Shown: piece by piece, positions 50,917 to 61,093 of the stretch
How the letters are laid out: each line of letters begins with the position of its first letter
Position numbering within the stretch: position 1 is the first letter of the stretch
Source: Marinobacter sp. F4218
Lineage (GTDB): Bacteria; Pseudomonadota; Gammaproteobacteria; Pseudomonadales; Oleiphilaceae
Assembly: GCF_019443085.1 (NCBI RefSeq)
Contig: NZ_JAHZIL010000002.1
Location: forward strand, 1 to 64,000
Length of the DNA: 64,000 nucleotides
Direction of reading: 5' to 3'
The notes under the pieces: generated by a model
Database searches by the model: none
What the model was told of the DNA's origin: nothing
What the model saw: only the letters and a program-made list of their open reading frames with translations
Position numbers and translations under genes: made by a program

Positions 50917-51206
50917 GATGCTCCCGCGTGAAGAGGCTGATTGGGTTATTGCGGGTAAGTGTAGTCATCCTCGTCAATATCTGTTGCAGGATAGCCCTTT
51001 GAAGTGTGGCGGCAGCGACCAGAATGCTGCCACCACACGGCTCCCTTTGTCACAAGTCAGGGTCGCGTTGGCCGTTGTCACGGGGCCTCCATCGGCATAT
51101 TCCAGCATGAATTTAACAGTACACCTTTCGCGTTCTCACCCTGAAATCTGTACGAAATTTGGACAGGAGCGGGCGGGGACGCCGATTCCGGAGGCTTGGC
51201 AGGCCC
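50917..51206. other. Intergenic stretch, possible 44-aa minus-strand frame
   Basis: The gap of 290 bp holds no clear gene. A short frame on the minus strand from ATG 51108 to TGA at 50974 reads MLEYADGGPVTTANATLTCD and continues with FWSLPPHFKGLSC, which looks protein-like, but it has no ribosome site. Confidence 0.25.
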
Positions 51207-52322
51207 TTAAAAGGAGTAGGTTACCGCCCCGAACCCTTTGAAAAGCCGCTCATCCTCAACAATCGGGCTGTTGGTGATATCGCTGCCTAGTTCCTCCATG
51301 GCGAGGCGGACAACCACGCGCCAGCTCTCAGTCAGCTCGTAAAAGGCGCCCACCCCCACCTCATAAGTGACCGTGTTGCCAACGTCGTAGGCCGGTCGGC
51401 CGGGAATCGCCGCCGAGGTCGGGACGCCAAAGTCGTGGTTGGCCAGTTTGCTGCTTAGCCAGTTGACGCCCAGCTCCGGCGAAAGACGCAGGTTGCCAAA
51501 CTGGAAACCCCTGGACACCCTTGCCATCGCGGCGCCGCCACCAATCTGATCGAGGGCATCGTGTTCGTATCCCAGGTCAATCTCCAGTCCGTAAGGGGCC
51601 TCATAAACGAGACCCAAACCGGCCATCAGGGTGCTGTCGCGGTCCCCCAATCCTCTCAGGAATTCGCTGTCATCTTCTTCATAGGCGCCAATTCGATACG
51701 AGGCGGTTACCGCGAGGCGCAGTTCTTCACTCCCCACAATGCCGTAACGAAGGTTCGGTCCTACCCATTGAAGGCGCTCCCCGAAGTAGGTGATGGCTGG
51801 TATCGGTTGAAGCACGTTGGAATCGGAGCCCACATACGGGCTGCCGCGACCAATCACACCCAGGCCCACACCCCATTGCCCGAATTCGCCGAGAACCCGG
51901 TATAGCTCAATGTCGAGTGTGGCAGTCTCCTCCTCACGAACGGTGAAGGCCGCGTTCCGGAAGCTGGGCGGGCCCTTGGGCTGATAGTTGTTTGACAGGC
52001 CCACCGGCTCGCGGGGGATGCCGATAAAGTTCTTGTCCAGGGCACCGTTGTCGTTCTCGTCCAGGTAGGCGAGGACGGCGATTTTCCCGGTCGGAACATC
52101 GGGTAGGACATAACTCTCGCCTGGCTGGATGGAGTATCGGACCTCCTGCCTGGGATTGCGAAAGTCGCCGAAGGCGTCTGGATCGTCGTATACCTGAAGA
52201 ACCAGCGTACCGTCTGCGGGCAGGTTCCGGACCTGCACTGAAAGGTCAGCGGCGTGAAGGGCTGTTGCACTCAGCAGCATCAGGAAGAAAAGTGAAGACA
52301 ACGCCACGCGGGGGATTTTCAT
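51207..52322 (-). CDS. DUF2141 domain fused to a MipA/OmpV outer-membrane barrel
   Basis: 371 aa. Signal peptide 1-24 (ALHA, cleavage before ADL). Residues 25-about 135 are a DUF2141 domain (GTLVLQVYDDPDAFGDF, YLDENDNGALDKNFIGIP, a calcium-like loop). From about 145 to the end is MipA/OmpV: GVGLGVIGRGSPYVGSDSN at the start and a terminal aromatic SF for barrel assembly. The two are usually separate proteins. The barrel could serve scaffolding (MipA) or transport; unknown here. Confidence 0.88.
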   Translation of the reverse strand: MKIPRVALSSLFFLMLLSATALHAADLSVQVRNLPADGTLVLQVYDDPDAFGDFRNPRQEVRYSIQPGESYVLPDVPTGKIAVLAYLDENDNGALDKNFIGIPREPVGLSNNYQPKGPPSFRNAAFTVREEETATLDIELYRVLGEFGQWGVGLGVIGRGSPYVGSDSNVLQPIPAITYFGERLQWVGPNLRYGIVGSEELRLAVTASYRIGAYEEDDSEFLRGLGDRDSTLMAGLGLVYEAPYGLEIDLGYEHDALDQIGGGAAMARVSRGFQFGNLRLSPELGVNWLSSKLANHDFGVPTSAAIPGRPAYDVGNTVTYEVGVGAFYELTESWRVVVRLAMEELGSDITNSPIVEDERLFKGFGAVTYSF

Positions 52323-52500
52323 GAGATAACAAGCCGAGAATCAATGAGTCTGTGAAAATACGACCGGAACATATAATCGGATGGCCCCATCGATCCATGC
52401 GAATTGTACGGAGTCTCCGAGACGAAGGCCCCCAAAAACTGGATAATGGCCGCCATTCAGGCCATGGCGCGCCAAATTTTACAAACCGGGTACCTACGTA

Positions 52501-54696
52501 ATGGAAATCAACGTCAACTTCCTCGACAATCTCAGACTTGAAGCCAAGTTTGACGATTTCACCGTCGTTACTGACCAGCCCATTCGCTACAAGGGTGATG
52601 GTTCTGCGCCCAGCCCCTTCGACTACTTTCTGGCATCCTCGGCGCTGTGCGCCGCCTATTTCGTAAGGGTGTACTGCAAGGCGCGTGATATTCCCACCGA
52701 CAATATCCGTCTGTCCCAGAACAACATCGTTGATCCGGAGAATCGCTACAACCAGATCTTCAAGATCCAGGTGGAGCTGCCGGAAGACATCTCCGACAAG
52801 GACCGGCAGGGCATTTTGCGGTCCATTGATCGCTGCACCGTGAAGAAGGTGGTACAGACCGGCCCGACGTTCGAGATTGAGACCGTAGAGAATCTCGACG
52901 AAGACGCCCAGGCACTGCTGATGGTTGAGCCGGACAGTGAGCACCGGACATTTATCGAGGGGAAAGATCTGCCCCTGGAGCAAACCATTGCCAACATGAC
53001 CGGTATCCTGGCGGATCTCGGCATGAAGATCGAGATCGCCTCCTGGCGCAACATCGTGCCCCACGTTTGGTCGCTGCACATTCGCGACGCGGCCTCGCCA
53101 ATGTGTTTTACCAACGGCAAGGGCGCCACCAAGGAAAGCGCGCTGTGTTCCGCGCTTGGCGAATTCATCGAGCGCCTGAGCTGTAACTTCTTCTACAACG
53201 ATCAGTTCTTTGGCGAGGAAATTGCCAATAGCGATTTTGTTCATTACCCGAACGAACGCTGGTTCAAGCCGGGGCCCGAGGACGAGCTGCCAGACGGCAT
53301 CCTGGATGATCACTGCTGGGCCATCTATAACCCGGACGACGAGTTGGTTGGCTCCAACCTGATCGATACCAACTCCGGTAGGGTAGACCGCGGCATTTGT
53401 GCCCTCCCGTTTGTTCGCAAGTCCGATGGCGAAGTGGTGTATTTCCCCTCCAACCTGATCGAGAACCTGTTTCTCAGCAACGGCATGAGTGCGGGCAATA
53501 CCCTGTTCGAGGCCGAAGTTCAGTGCCTGTCGGAAATCTTCGAGCGGGCGGTCAAGAAACAGATTATCGAAGAGGAAATTGCGTTGCCGGATGTGCCCGA
53601 GGAGGTACTGAACAAGTACCCCGACATTGTCGAGGGCATTCAGGCGCTGGAGGCCCAGGGCTTCCCGATTTTGGTGAAGGACGCTTCGCTGGGTGGGCGC
53701 TTCCCGGTGATGTGCGTCACTCTGATGAACCCGAGAACGGGCGGTGTGTTTGCGTCTTTCGGCGCGCACCCAAGCTTCGAGGTGGCGTTGGAACGCAGCC
53801 TGACCGAATTGATGCAGGGCCGCAGTTTTGAGGGCCTGAATGACGTGCCGGCGCCCACGTTCAACAGCCTGGCAGTGTCTGAGCCGAATAACTTCGTTGA
53901 GCATTTCATTGATTCCACCGGGGTGGTTTCATGGCGTTTCTTCAGTGCCAAATCCGATTACACGTTCAACGAATGGGATTTCTCGGGCACCAATGAGCAA
54001 GAAACAACCCGACTGTTCAATATCCTGGAGAACATGGGGAAAGAGGTGTATACGGCCGTCTATGAAGAACTTGGCGCGCCGGTGTGCCGAATTCTGGTGC
54101 CGGGTTACTCGGAAGTGTACCCCGTTGAGGACCTGGTCTGGGACAACACCAACATGGCCCTGGACTACCGCGAGGACATACTCAACCTTCACTCCCTGAG
54201 TGATGACCAGCTGGCGGATCTGGCGGAACGGCTGGAGGGCAGCCAGCTTGATAATTATATGACGATCATCAGCCTGATCGGCATCGAGTTCGATGAGAAC
54301 ACGGTGTGGGGACAGCTGACGATCCTGGAACTGAAACTGCTGATCTGCCTGGCACTTCAGTGGCACGAGGAGGCGCTCGAGTTTGTCGACATGTTCCTGC
54401 AGTTCAACGACAACACGGTCGAGCGCGGCCTGTTCTATCGGGCTGTGAATGCGGTTCTGGAAGTGGTCCTGGACGACGAACTGGAGCTGGACGATTACAT
54501 TGCCAACTTCCGGCGCATGTTCGGGGATGACACCATGGACGCGGTGGTGGGTTCGGTGAACGGCACGGTGCGTTTCCATGGCCTCACCCCGACCAACCTG
54601 CAACTGGACGGTCTGGAGAAGCACCAGCGTCTCATCGAGAGCTACAAGAAGCTCCACGCCGCCCGTGCCGCCGTAGCAGCACAGGCCGTGAATTAG
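52501..54696 (+). CDS. ycaO: OsmC/YcaO domain protein
   Basis: 731 aa. Residues 1-about 145 form an OsmC-like domain (APSPFDYFLASSALCAAYFVRVYCKARDI); then a YcaO domain with the ATP-site pattern GKGATKESALCSALGEFIERLS and ENLFLSNGMSAGNTLFEAEVQ; the C-terminal 150 residues are helical. E. coli YcaO is implicated in beta-methylthiolation of ribosomal protein S12 with RimO. The start follows TACGTA, with no strong ribosome site. It converges with the oxidoreductase gene, overlapping by 4 bp. Confidence 0.9.
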   Translation: MEINVNFLDNLRLEAKFDDFTVVTDQPIRYKGDGSAPSPFDYFLASSALCAAYFVRVYCKARDIPTDNIRLSQNNIVDPENRYNQIFKIQVELPEDISDKDRQGILRSIDRCTVKKVVQTGPTFEIETVENLDEDAQALLMVEPDSEHRTFIEGKDLPLEQTIANMTGILADLGMKIEIASWRNIVPHVWSLHIRDAASPMCFTNGKGATKESALCSALGEFIERLSCNFFYNDQFFGEEIANSDFVHYPNERWFKPGPEDELPDGILDDHCWAIYNPDDELVGSNLIDTNSGRVDRGICALPFVRKSDGEVVYFPSNLIENLFLSNGMSAGNTLFEAEVQCLSEIFERAVKKQIIEEEIALPDVPEEVLNKYPDIVEGIQALEAQGFPILVKDASLGGRFPVMCVTLMNPRTGGVFASFGAHPSFEVALERSLTELMQGRSFEGLNDVPAPTFNSLAVSEPNNFVEHFIDSTGVVSWRFFSAKSDYTFNEWDFSGTNEQETTRLFNILENMGKEVYTAVYEELGAPVCRILVPGYSEVYPVEDLVWDNTNMALDYREDILNLHSLSDDQLADLAERLEGSQLDNYMTIISLIGIEFDENTVWGQLTILELKLLICLALQWHEEALEFVDMFLQFNDNTVERGLFYRAVNAVLEVVLDDELELDDYIANFRRMFGDDTMDAVVGSVNGTVRFHGLTPTNLQLDGLEKHQRLIESYKKLHAARAAVAAQAVN

Positions 54697-56801
54697 GCTT
54701 CCGCCGCCTGCACCGCAACCCGGGTGCCGTTGAACGCGGCATTCCCGGTCAAAGCGTCGATGCGCTGTGAGTCGGTGACATCGTTCATGCTGACGCCCGG
54801 TTGGGACTCGGCCACGGTCATGCCGGTATTTTTCCGGTTATGACCCCAGCCCTGGGGAACGCTGACGACGCCTTCAAACATGTCGTCATCAATCTCTACC
54901 GGAAGCTCTATGCGGCCGACGGGGGAGGACACCAGCGCCGCCTGGCCGTCCTCCAGCCCAAGCTTCCGGGCGTCTGCCGAATGAATCTGCAGTGTGCACG
55001 GGTTCTTGCCCTTCACGAGGCGATGGGAATTCTGGGTCCAGGTGTTGTGACTGCGGGCCAGTCGGCGGCTGATCATTGAGAACGGATAGGTCGGGTCCTC
55101 GCCCTCGGTGAGGATTCCGGAGGTTTCCAGGCGGTCCAGGTCATCAATATGCAGCTGTGGCGCGATTTGAATCCGGCCATCCTCCGTCTGCAGACGTTGT
55201 TCCAGGCAGGGTTGCAACGGCCCGAGATCCACACCGTGCGGGTTTTCCCTCAGCTTTGCCAGACTCATGCCCTGATCGCCATAAGCGCCGTGTTTCAGAC
55301 CGGCGTCCAGCATCATTTCCGGGGTCAGGCCATCGTCTTCGCGCCCGGTCAGGCGCAGCGCCAGTTCCTTGAGAATTTCCCAGTCGTGCTTCTGGTCGGG
55401 TGCCTTGGCGAACAATGGCTCCGAGAACTTGGCCGTGTTGCGTACCGCGAACGAATTGAAGAAGACATCGAAGTGGGGCACTTCCAGGCCGGTCGTGGCC
55501 GGCAGAATGATGTCGGCGTACCGGGTGGTTTCATTCAGATAAATGTCCACGGACACCATGAACTCGAGGGAACCGAAGGCCTCGCCAAGGCGCGCACCGT
55601 CAGGGCTTGAAAGCACGGGGTTGCCGGCAATGGTCATCATCGCCTTGATCTGCCCCTCACCGGGTGTGAGGATTTCGTCGGCGAGCGTGGCAACGGGAAA
55701 CTCGCCGTTGTAGAACGGCAGCTTCCGGACCCGTGATTCGTAGCGCCCATAGGAACTGGGTTTGCCCTTGGTACTGCGGACCAGATCGAACGCTGGCTGG
55801 GTGAACATGGCGCCGCCGCGTTTGTCGAAATTTCCGGTCAGCAGATTCAATACGTTGGTCAGCCACTGGCACAGGCCACCGAAAGACTGGGTGGAGGCCC
55901 CCATGCGGCTGTAACACACTGCAGTCGGGGCGTCGGCCATCTCCCGGGCCAGCCGGCGAATGGTTGCGGCTTCGATTCCGCAGGCATCCGCCACACGTTC
56001 CGGCGGGTAAGGCCTGACGGCCTCTTCGAGTTGATCAATGCCTTCGATCAGGTGCTCAAGGTGGCCAAGCCGGACTCGCCCTTCCTCAAACAACGTATGG
56101 GCCATGGCGAGCAGGAGCAGGGCGTCGGTTTCCGGACGGATGAACAGGTGCTCGTCGGATTTCCGGGCGGTTTCGGTGCGTCGCGGGTCAATCACCACCA
56201 CTTTGCCGCCGCGCTGCTGAATGGCCTTGAGCCGTTTGCCCACGCCGGGCGCGGTCATCAGACTGCCGTTGGAAACGATCGGGTTGGCGCCGATGATCAG
56301 CATGAAATCGGTGTGGTCGATATCGGGTATGGGGATCAGCATCCCGGCGCCGAACATGTAATTGGACGCCACGTGGTGGGGAAGCTGATCGGCAGACGCC
56401 GAGCTGTAGCGATTGTTGCTGCCCAACGCCTTGAAGAAACCTGGAAACGTAACGGCGTTGCCGAAGTTGTGGGCATTGGGGTTACCCAGGTAAGTGCCCA
56501 CCGCGTTTTTGCCATGGGCCTGCTGAATATCCCGGAAGCGGGTGGTGATTTCCTCGAAGGCTTCGTCCCAGGAGATTTCCTGCCAGCCTTCGGCGGTTTT
56601 CCTGAGCGGTGTTTTCAGGCGGTCTTTGTCCTTGTAGAAATCCTGGAGAGCGACGGCCTTGGGGCAGATGTGGCCCTGACTGAACGGGTCGTCCTTGTCC
56701 CCCTTAATGGACAGAATATCCTCGCCCTGCAGCTTGATCTCGAGGCCACACATGGCTTCGCAGATGTTGCAGGTCCGGTAGTGGGTCTTGGTGTCGCTCA
56801 T
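54693..56801 (-). CDS. Molybdopterin-dependent oxidoreductase
   Basis: 702 aa. An N-terminal [4Fe-4S] site C11-x2-C14-x3-C18-x27-C46, then the bis-MGD domains with GNPNAHNFGNAVTFPG and SRMGASTQSFGGLCQWL, and the C-terminal dinucleotide-binding domain (NSHRLVKGKNPCTLQIH). No TAT signal, so cytoplasmic. Single-subunit members of the nitrate/formate dehydrogenase-like group; substrate unknown. The start has ACTTCCGATGAG upstream with a weak ribosome site. Confidence 0.92.
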   Translation of the reverse strand: MSDTKTHYRTCNICEAMCGLEIKLQGEDILSIKGDKDDPFSQGHICPKAVALQDFYKDKDRLKTPLRKTAEGWQEISWDEAFEEITTRFRDIQQAHGKNAVGTYLGNPNAHNFGNAVTFPGFFKALGSNNRYSSASADQLPHHVASNYMFGAGMLIPIPDIDHTDFMLIIGANPIVSNGSLMTAPGVGKRLKAIQQRGGKVVVIDPRRTETARKSDEHLFIRPETDALLLLAMAHTLFEEGRVRLGHLEHLIEGIDQLEEAVRPYPPERVADACGIEAATIRRLAREMADAPTAVCYSRMGASTQSFGGLCQWLTNVLNLLTGNFDKRGGAMFTQPAFDLVRSTKGKPSSYGRYESRVRKLPFYNGEFPVATLADEILTPGEGQIKAMMTIAGNPVLSSPDGARLGEAFGSLEFMVSVDIYLNETTRYADIILPATTGLEVPHFDVFFNSFAVRNTAKFSEPLFAKAPDQKHDWEILKELALRLTGREDDGLTPEMMLDAGLKHGAYGDQGMSLAKLRENPHGVDLGPLQPCLEQRLQTEDGRIQIAPQLHIDDLDRLETSGILTEGEDPTYPFSMISRRLARSHNTWTQNSHRLVKGKNPCTLQIHSADARKLGLEDGQAALVSSPVGRIELPVEIDDDMFEGVVSVPQGWGHNRKNTGMTVAESQPGVSMNDVTDSQRIDALTGNAAFNGTRVAVQAAEA

Positions 56802-57010
56802 CGGAAGTGGCCTGTTATTGGACTATTTGTTTGGCCAGTATGCCAGTCGATCCCGGGAATTCCAGCGGTCATAATTGACATTAAATTGGTCATTCCCGCC
56901 AGTCTTTCCCCTTGCTGGTACCACTACCGCAGATTTCGTGCTTCCTGTTCTGGAAAGATGCGGTTACGATTTCCTGCATTTGAAATTCTGGTATTTATCG
57001 AGGTAAGGCT

Positions 57011-57472
57011 ATGGCTCTGCTGGAAAAACGAATTCCACCCCTGGCACTGACACTGGTTGCGGGTGTGGCTATCTGGGCGTTGTCGGCGGCTGTGCCCGGT
57101 ATGGATCTACCTGGTTGGTTCCGGCTGCCTGTGTCCCTGTTTCTCCTGTTCGTGGGCATTGCATTTTGCGTGGCCGGTGTCGTCGAATTCCGGCGTGTCC
57201 AGACCACCGTTGATCCGCGCAAGCCGGAATCGTCGTCGTCCCTTGTCTGTTCTGGCATCTATTCTGTTACGCGGAATCCGATGTACGTCGGTTTCACGCT
57301 GGTGCTGCTCGCGCTGACGGTTTTCCTGGCCTCGCCCTGGTTATTGCTGATCGTGCTGGCATTTGTCCTGTACCTTGATCACTATCAGATTCGACCCGAG
57401 GAACGGGCATTGGCGAATCTCTTCGGGCCGGAATTCAAGGCGTACCAATCCCGGGTACGCCGGTGGTTGTGA
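57011..57472 (+). CDS. ICMT/PEMT-like isoprenylcysteine or phospholipid methyltransferase
   Basis: 153 aa, about four membrane segments. SGIYSVTRNPMYVGFTLVLLA and the closing EERALANLFGPEFKAYQSRVRRWL are signatures of the integral-membrane ICMT-type methyltransferases. Real substrate unknown in bacteria. GAGGTAAG before the ATG. Confidence 0.88.
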   Translation: MALLEKRIPPLALTLVAGVAIWALSAAVPGMDLPGWFRLPVSLFLLFVGIAFCVAGVVEFRRVQTTVDPRKPESSSSLVCSGIYSVTRNPMYVGFTLVLLALTVFLASPWLLLIVLAFVLYLDHYQIRPEERALANLFGPEFKAYQSRVRRWL

Positions 57473-57494
57473 CCCGACCCTGTTGGGGAGCCGA

Positions 57495-58403
57495 TTAGAA
57501 GAACAGAAACGCGCCGTATCCAGCGGCGACCGCCATCGCCAACACCACTGTTACAAACGCCAGCAGAAGGCGGGGAGTGAACAGGGAACGCAGCAGAATG
57601 AGTTCGGTCAGGCTGGCGCCGGCACTGCCGATAATCAGGGCGAGAACCGCACCAGCGCCGACGCCTTTGGTCATCAGGGCTGACGCCATGGGGATAACCG
57701 CTTCGGCACGAATGTAAAGCGGCACGCCGATCACGGCGGCAACCGGGATTGCCAAGGGGTTGTCCTGCCCGGCGTATTTGGCAAGCAGGTCTGTCGGCAG
57801 GTACCCGTAAATCGCGCTACCAATCGCGACACCGATCAGCAGGTAGGGAGAAACCCGAACAAAATCTGACAGGGCCTCCCGCCATAGCCCGCTGTATTTT
57901 CCCCCAGGTACACTGGCCCCGGTGCACGATTTTTCTTCCGAACTTGCCACCGATACCACCGGGTTTTCCTCCCGGCGCAGGTAGCGCTCGTAGCCCAGTG
58001 CCTGGAGCGACCAGCCAGCCGCCAATGAAACCGTCAACGCAGCAAGTACATAGATGGCCGTGAGGCCAACCCCGAATGTTGCAAAGAGGAGTACAACGAC
58101 AACCGGGTTCAGCAACGGTGAGGCAAACAGAAAGACCGTCATCGGGCCAAAGCTGACCCGGGCGCGAATAAGGCCTTTAAGCATCGGTATGGTTGAGCAG
58201 CTGCAAAAAGGGGTAATTGCCCCGAGTCCTGCGGCAATCAGGTATCCGCGGCCACCGCTGTTGCTAAGCAGGGCTTCGAGTCGGGAAGGGGGGATATGGC
58301 GCTGCAAGGCGCCAACCAGAAAACTGATTCCGATAAAGAGTACGGACAGTTCCGTGGCAAGCAGCGTGAACATGAACAGGGTGTCCTGAAGTTGGGCTGA
58401 CAT
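57495..58403 (-). CDS. ArsP/SO_0444-type permease
   Basis: 302 aa with eight or more hydrophobic segments. PFCSCSTIPM near residue 65 is the conserved cysteine motif of the PF03773 permeases, which include the organoarsenical exporter ArsP and the copper/zinc-linked SO_0444. A Cys pocket (EEKSCTGASV) lies in the middle loop. Divergent from an ArsR regulator with shared operator sites, so it exports a thiophilic metal(loid). Confidence 0.88.
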   Translation of the reverse strand: MSAQLQDTLFMFTLLATELSVLFIGISFLVGALQRHIPPSRLEALLSNSGGRGYLIAAGLGAITPFCSCSTIPMLKGLIRARVSFGPMTVFLFASPLLNPVVVVLLFATFGVGLTAIYVLAALTVSLAAGWSLQALGYERYLRREENPVVSVASSEEKSCTGASVPGGKYSGLWREALSDFVRVSPYLLIGVAIGSAIYGYLPTDLLAKYAGQDNPLAIPVAAVIGVPLYIRAEAVIPMASALMTKGVGAGAVLALIIGSAGASLTELILLRSLFTPRLLLAFVTVVLAMAVAAGYGAFLFF

Positions 58404-58412
58404 TTTTCAATC

Positions 58413-58425
58413 CTATATTTCTAGA
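58413..58425 (-). promoter_or_regulatory. ArsR operator half-site, permease side
   Basis: CTATATTTCTAGA, the exact inverted copy of 58478-58490. Just ahead of the permease start. Confidence 0.7.
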
Positions 58426-58477
58426 TTAGTCGAAATAATGAGGTTAGGTTGTGCTTGTTGAGTCTGTCAACTATGAT

Positions 58478-58490
58478 TCTAGAAATATAG
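58478..58490 (+). promoter_or_regulatory. ArsR operator half-site, regulator side
   Basis: TCTAGAAATATAG, 22 bp before the arsR start; exact inverse of 58413-58425. The pair suggests that the regulator controls both divergent genes. Confidence 0.7.
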
Positions 58491-58512
58491 AAACAATTTC
58501 CGGGAGAGTCAG

Positions 58513-58803
58513 ATGACTCATGAAGAAGTAGCCGCCTGTCTTGCTGAACTGGGCAATACCCATCGGCTGGCCGTGTTTCGTTTTCTGGTTAAAGCGGGTC
58601 ACTCCGGAGCACCGGTTGGCGAGATACAGAAAGCGTTGGGAATACCCGGCTCCACTTTGTCTCATCATCTGGCTCGCATGGCGAGAGTGGGGCTTATTCG
58701 ACAGGAGAAACACAGCCGGACGATTGTGTGTATCCCCGAGTACCAGCAACTTGAGGGCCTGATCAGTTTTTTGAACAAGGAATGCTGTGCGGGCAATTCC
58801 TAG
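58513..58803 (+). CDS. ArsR family repressor
   Basis: 96 aa. Winged helix with IQKALGIPGSTLSHHLARMARVGLI as recognition helix. Metal ligands are probably the C-terminal CC pair in NKECCAGNS with C9 or C77. Controls the divergent permease. GGGAGAG box before the ATG. Confidence 0.9.
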   Translation: MTHEEVAACLAELGNTHRLAVFRFLVKAGHSGAPVGEIQKALGIPGSTLSHHLARMARVGLIRQEKHSRTIVCIPEYQQLEGLISFLNKECCAGNS

Positions 58804-59055
58804 CGTGCCGTCCAAATCCAGTCTTACAGGTATCCTCCTTGATAAAACCGGGTGCCTCACTATTCTTACTTGAGTTCTTTCTGATAAACCTCTCCTAGAC
58901 GAACACTGCAGTAGGTCGCCAACTACGAGTGCAGTAGCTCGATTCCCGCAGGGATGATTTCGTGCTTCGTAACGATGTGTGGATAGACGGGTTGGCCGCG
59001 ATCACGGCCAATTCAATCTGTCCTGAGCAGCATCCAGAAACGGAGGACAACCGTG

Positions 59056-61002
59056 ATGAAACGGATATTTCTATACGCTCTTGTGCTTGTCCTGGCATTG
59101 CCAGGTACCTTCCTTTTGATGACCGATTCCGCGTGGGCCCAATTCAAGCCGTCGCGGGAGTCACTGTCTGACCAATACCCGGGCAAGGCCTACTCGCCCT
59201 ACGCGCAACGAAGCTTCCCGGATCGCGTGTTCTGGGGCGACACTCATCTGCATACCGGGTTATCCGTCGATGCGGGACTCTTCGGTGCACGGCTTGGACT
59301 CGATGAAGCCTACCGGTTTGCGCGCGGGGAGGAGGTAATGGCCTCCAGCGGACAGCCTGCGAGACTCTCGCGACCGCTGGATTGGCTGGTGATTGCCGAT
59401 CACTCGGATGCGATGGGATTTTTCAATGATCTTGCCAATGGCAAGCCTGAGGTTATCAAGTTCGATCAGGGCAAACGCTGGTACGAGGAATTGCAGAAGG
59501 GCGGTGAAGCGTCAGCCGATGCTGCGCTCGACTTGATTGCGACGTTTGCTCAGGGAAAGATTGATCCTGAGATGATGGAGGAGTACTCGCCGGGAGGAAA
59601 AACCTACCAGACGATCTGGCAGAAGGTGGTTGATGCTGCCGAACGCTTTAATGAGCCGGGTCACTTCACGACGATTATCGGCTTCGAATGGACCTCCCTG
59701 GTTGCGGGCAACAATCTTCACCGCAACGTGTTGTTCCGGGATGGCGCGGATAAGGCGAGCCAGATTGTGCCTTACACCACTCAGCCGCCTATCGGGTCAA
59801 CCGATCCTCTGGATTTGTACGCGTGGCTCGAGAACTATGAGAAAAACACTGGCGGTTCGGTACTCGCCCTGGCGCACAACGGCAATTTGTCGAACGGGCT
59901 CATGTTCCCGGTAGATGCCCAGTACACGGGGAAGGAGATCGATTCAGAATATGTTCGCTTGCGTGGCAAGTGGGAACCCATGTACGAGATCACCCAGATT
60001 AAGGGGGATGGGGAGGCTCACCAGCTGCTGTCGCCGGATGACGCCTTTGCCGATTATGAAACCTGGGATGCGGGCAACCTCGATCTTTCGGAAGCCAAAA
60101 CGGACGATATGCTTCAGTACGAGTATGCCCGGGAAGCGTTGAAGAATGGCTTGAAGCTAGACAAGCGGCATGGCACCAACCCTTACAAGTTTGGGCTGAT
60201 TGGGTCCACCGACAGCCATACTGCGCTCGCGGCTGTTGAGGAGGACAACTTTTTCGGCAAGGCGACGAACGTTGAACCCAATCCCGCGCGTATGGAACAT
60301 CCTTTCACGAAAACGGAACAAGGTGTGTTCGAGGGCTACGAACTCACAGCCTCGGGCTACACCGGTGTCTGGGCCACTGAAAATACCCGCGCAGCGATCT
60401 TCGATGCGATGGAGCGCAAAGAGGTGTACGGCACGACAGGGTCGCGCATGCTCGTTCGTTTTTTTGGTGGTTGGGACTACACGTCTGAAGACATGAATAG
60501 CCGTCAACCAGCCTTCCGTGGGTATGAGAAGGGCGTGCCCATGGGCGATGACCTGCCAGACCGAACCGGCGACTCAGCGCCAACCTTCATGGTCTATGCG
60601 CTTCGCGACCCGATTGGAGCAAACCTCGACCGGATTCAGATCGTGAAAGGGTGGTTGGACAGCGATGGCGAGACCCACGAAAAGGTCTATGACGTTGCCT
60701 GGTCGCCAGGCAGAGAGCCTGATGCTGATGGGGTTCTTCCCCCGGTTGGCAATACCGTGGATATTGAGACTGCCAACTGGATGAACACCATCGGCGCTTC
60801 GGAGCTGGGCACTGTCTGGAGCGACCCGGATTTCGATGCATCCCAGTCCGCGTTTTATTACGCACGAGTGCTGGAGATCCCGACGCCGCGGTGGGTGGTT
60901 TATGACGCTATGCGTTTCGGCGTGGAGATTCCTGAGGGAGCTGTAACCACCGGGCAGGAGAGGGCTTACACGTCTCCAATCTGGTACACACCGGAATCAT
61001 GA
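59056..61002 (+). CDS. DUF3604 domain protein, secreted
   Basis: 648 aa. Signal peptide 1-27 (cleavage after AWA). [17 protein letters not shown] near residue 60 is the PHP-like metal motif that opens DUF3604; [11 protein letters not shown] and [10 protein letters not shown] supply further ligands. Probably a periplasmic metal-dependent hydrolase; substrate unknown. ATG 59056 has GGAGG 9 bp upstream, better than the GTG at 59053. Confidence 0.88.
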   Translation: MKRIFLYALVLVLALPGTFLLMTDSAWAQFKPSRESLSDQYPGKAYSPYAQRSFPDRVFWGDTHLHTGLSVDAGLFGARLGLDEAYRFARGEEVMASSGQPARLSRPLDWLVIADHSDAMGFFNDLANGKPEVIKFDQGKRWYEELQKGGEASADAALDLIATFAQGKIDPEMMEEYSPGGKTYQTIWQKVVDAAERFNEPGHFTTIIGFEWTSLVAGNNLHRNVLFRDGADKASQIVPYTTQPPIGSTDPLDLYAWLENYEKNTGGSVLALAHNGNLSNGLMFPVDAQYTGKEIDSEYVRLRGKWEPMYEITQIKGDGEAHQLLSPDDAFADYETWDAGNLDLSEAKTDDMLQYEYAREALKNGLKLDKRHGTNPYKFGLIGSTDSHTALAAVEEDNFFGKATNVEPNPARMEHPFTKTEQGVFEGYELTASGYTGVWATENTRAAIFDAMERKEVYGTTGSRMLVRFFGGWDYTSEDMNSRQPAFRGYEKGVPMGDDLPDRTGDSAPTFMVYALRDPIGANLDRIQIVKGWLDSDGETHEKVYDVAWSPGREPDADGVLPPVGNTVDIETANWMNTIGASELGTVWSDPDFDASQSAFYYARVLEIPTPRWVVYDAMRFGVEIPEGAVTTGQERAYTSPIWYTPES

Positions 61003-61016
61003 CGGTTAGGTGCATT

Positions 61017-61051
61017 GGCAGAGCAGAGCGAGCACCCCGCTCTGCTCTGCC
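61017..61051 (+). terminator. Long perfect hairpin after the DUF3604 gene
   Basis: A perfect 14-bp stem (GGCAGAGCAGAGCG with its complement) around a 7-nt loop, but no T-run. It may protect mRNA ends or reduce read-through into the next gene. Confidence 0.5.
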
Positions 61052-61093
61052 AAAGGTTGCGAGTCCGATTAACTTTGCTGGGATGGCGCGCCT

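Noticed and set aside
50974..51108. 44-codon minus-strand frame with protein-like sequence
   Set aside because: No ribosome site, short and unsupported; kept only as part of the intergenic description.
52246..53904. Long minus-strand open frame opposite ycaO
   Set aside because: It mirrors the YcaO coding frame; its product is rich in H, Q, R and V with no recognisable domain, and ycaO has clear motifs.
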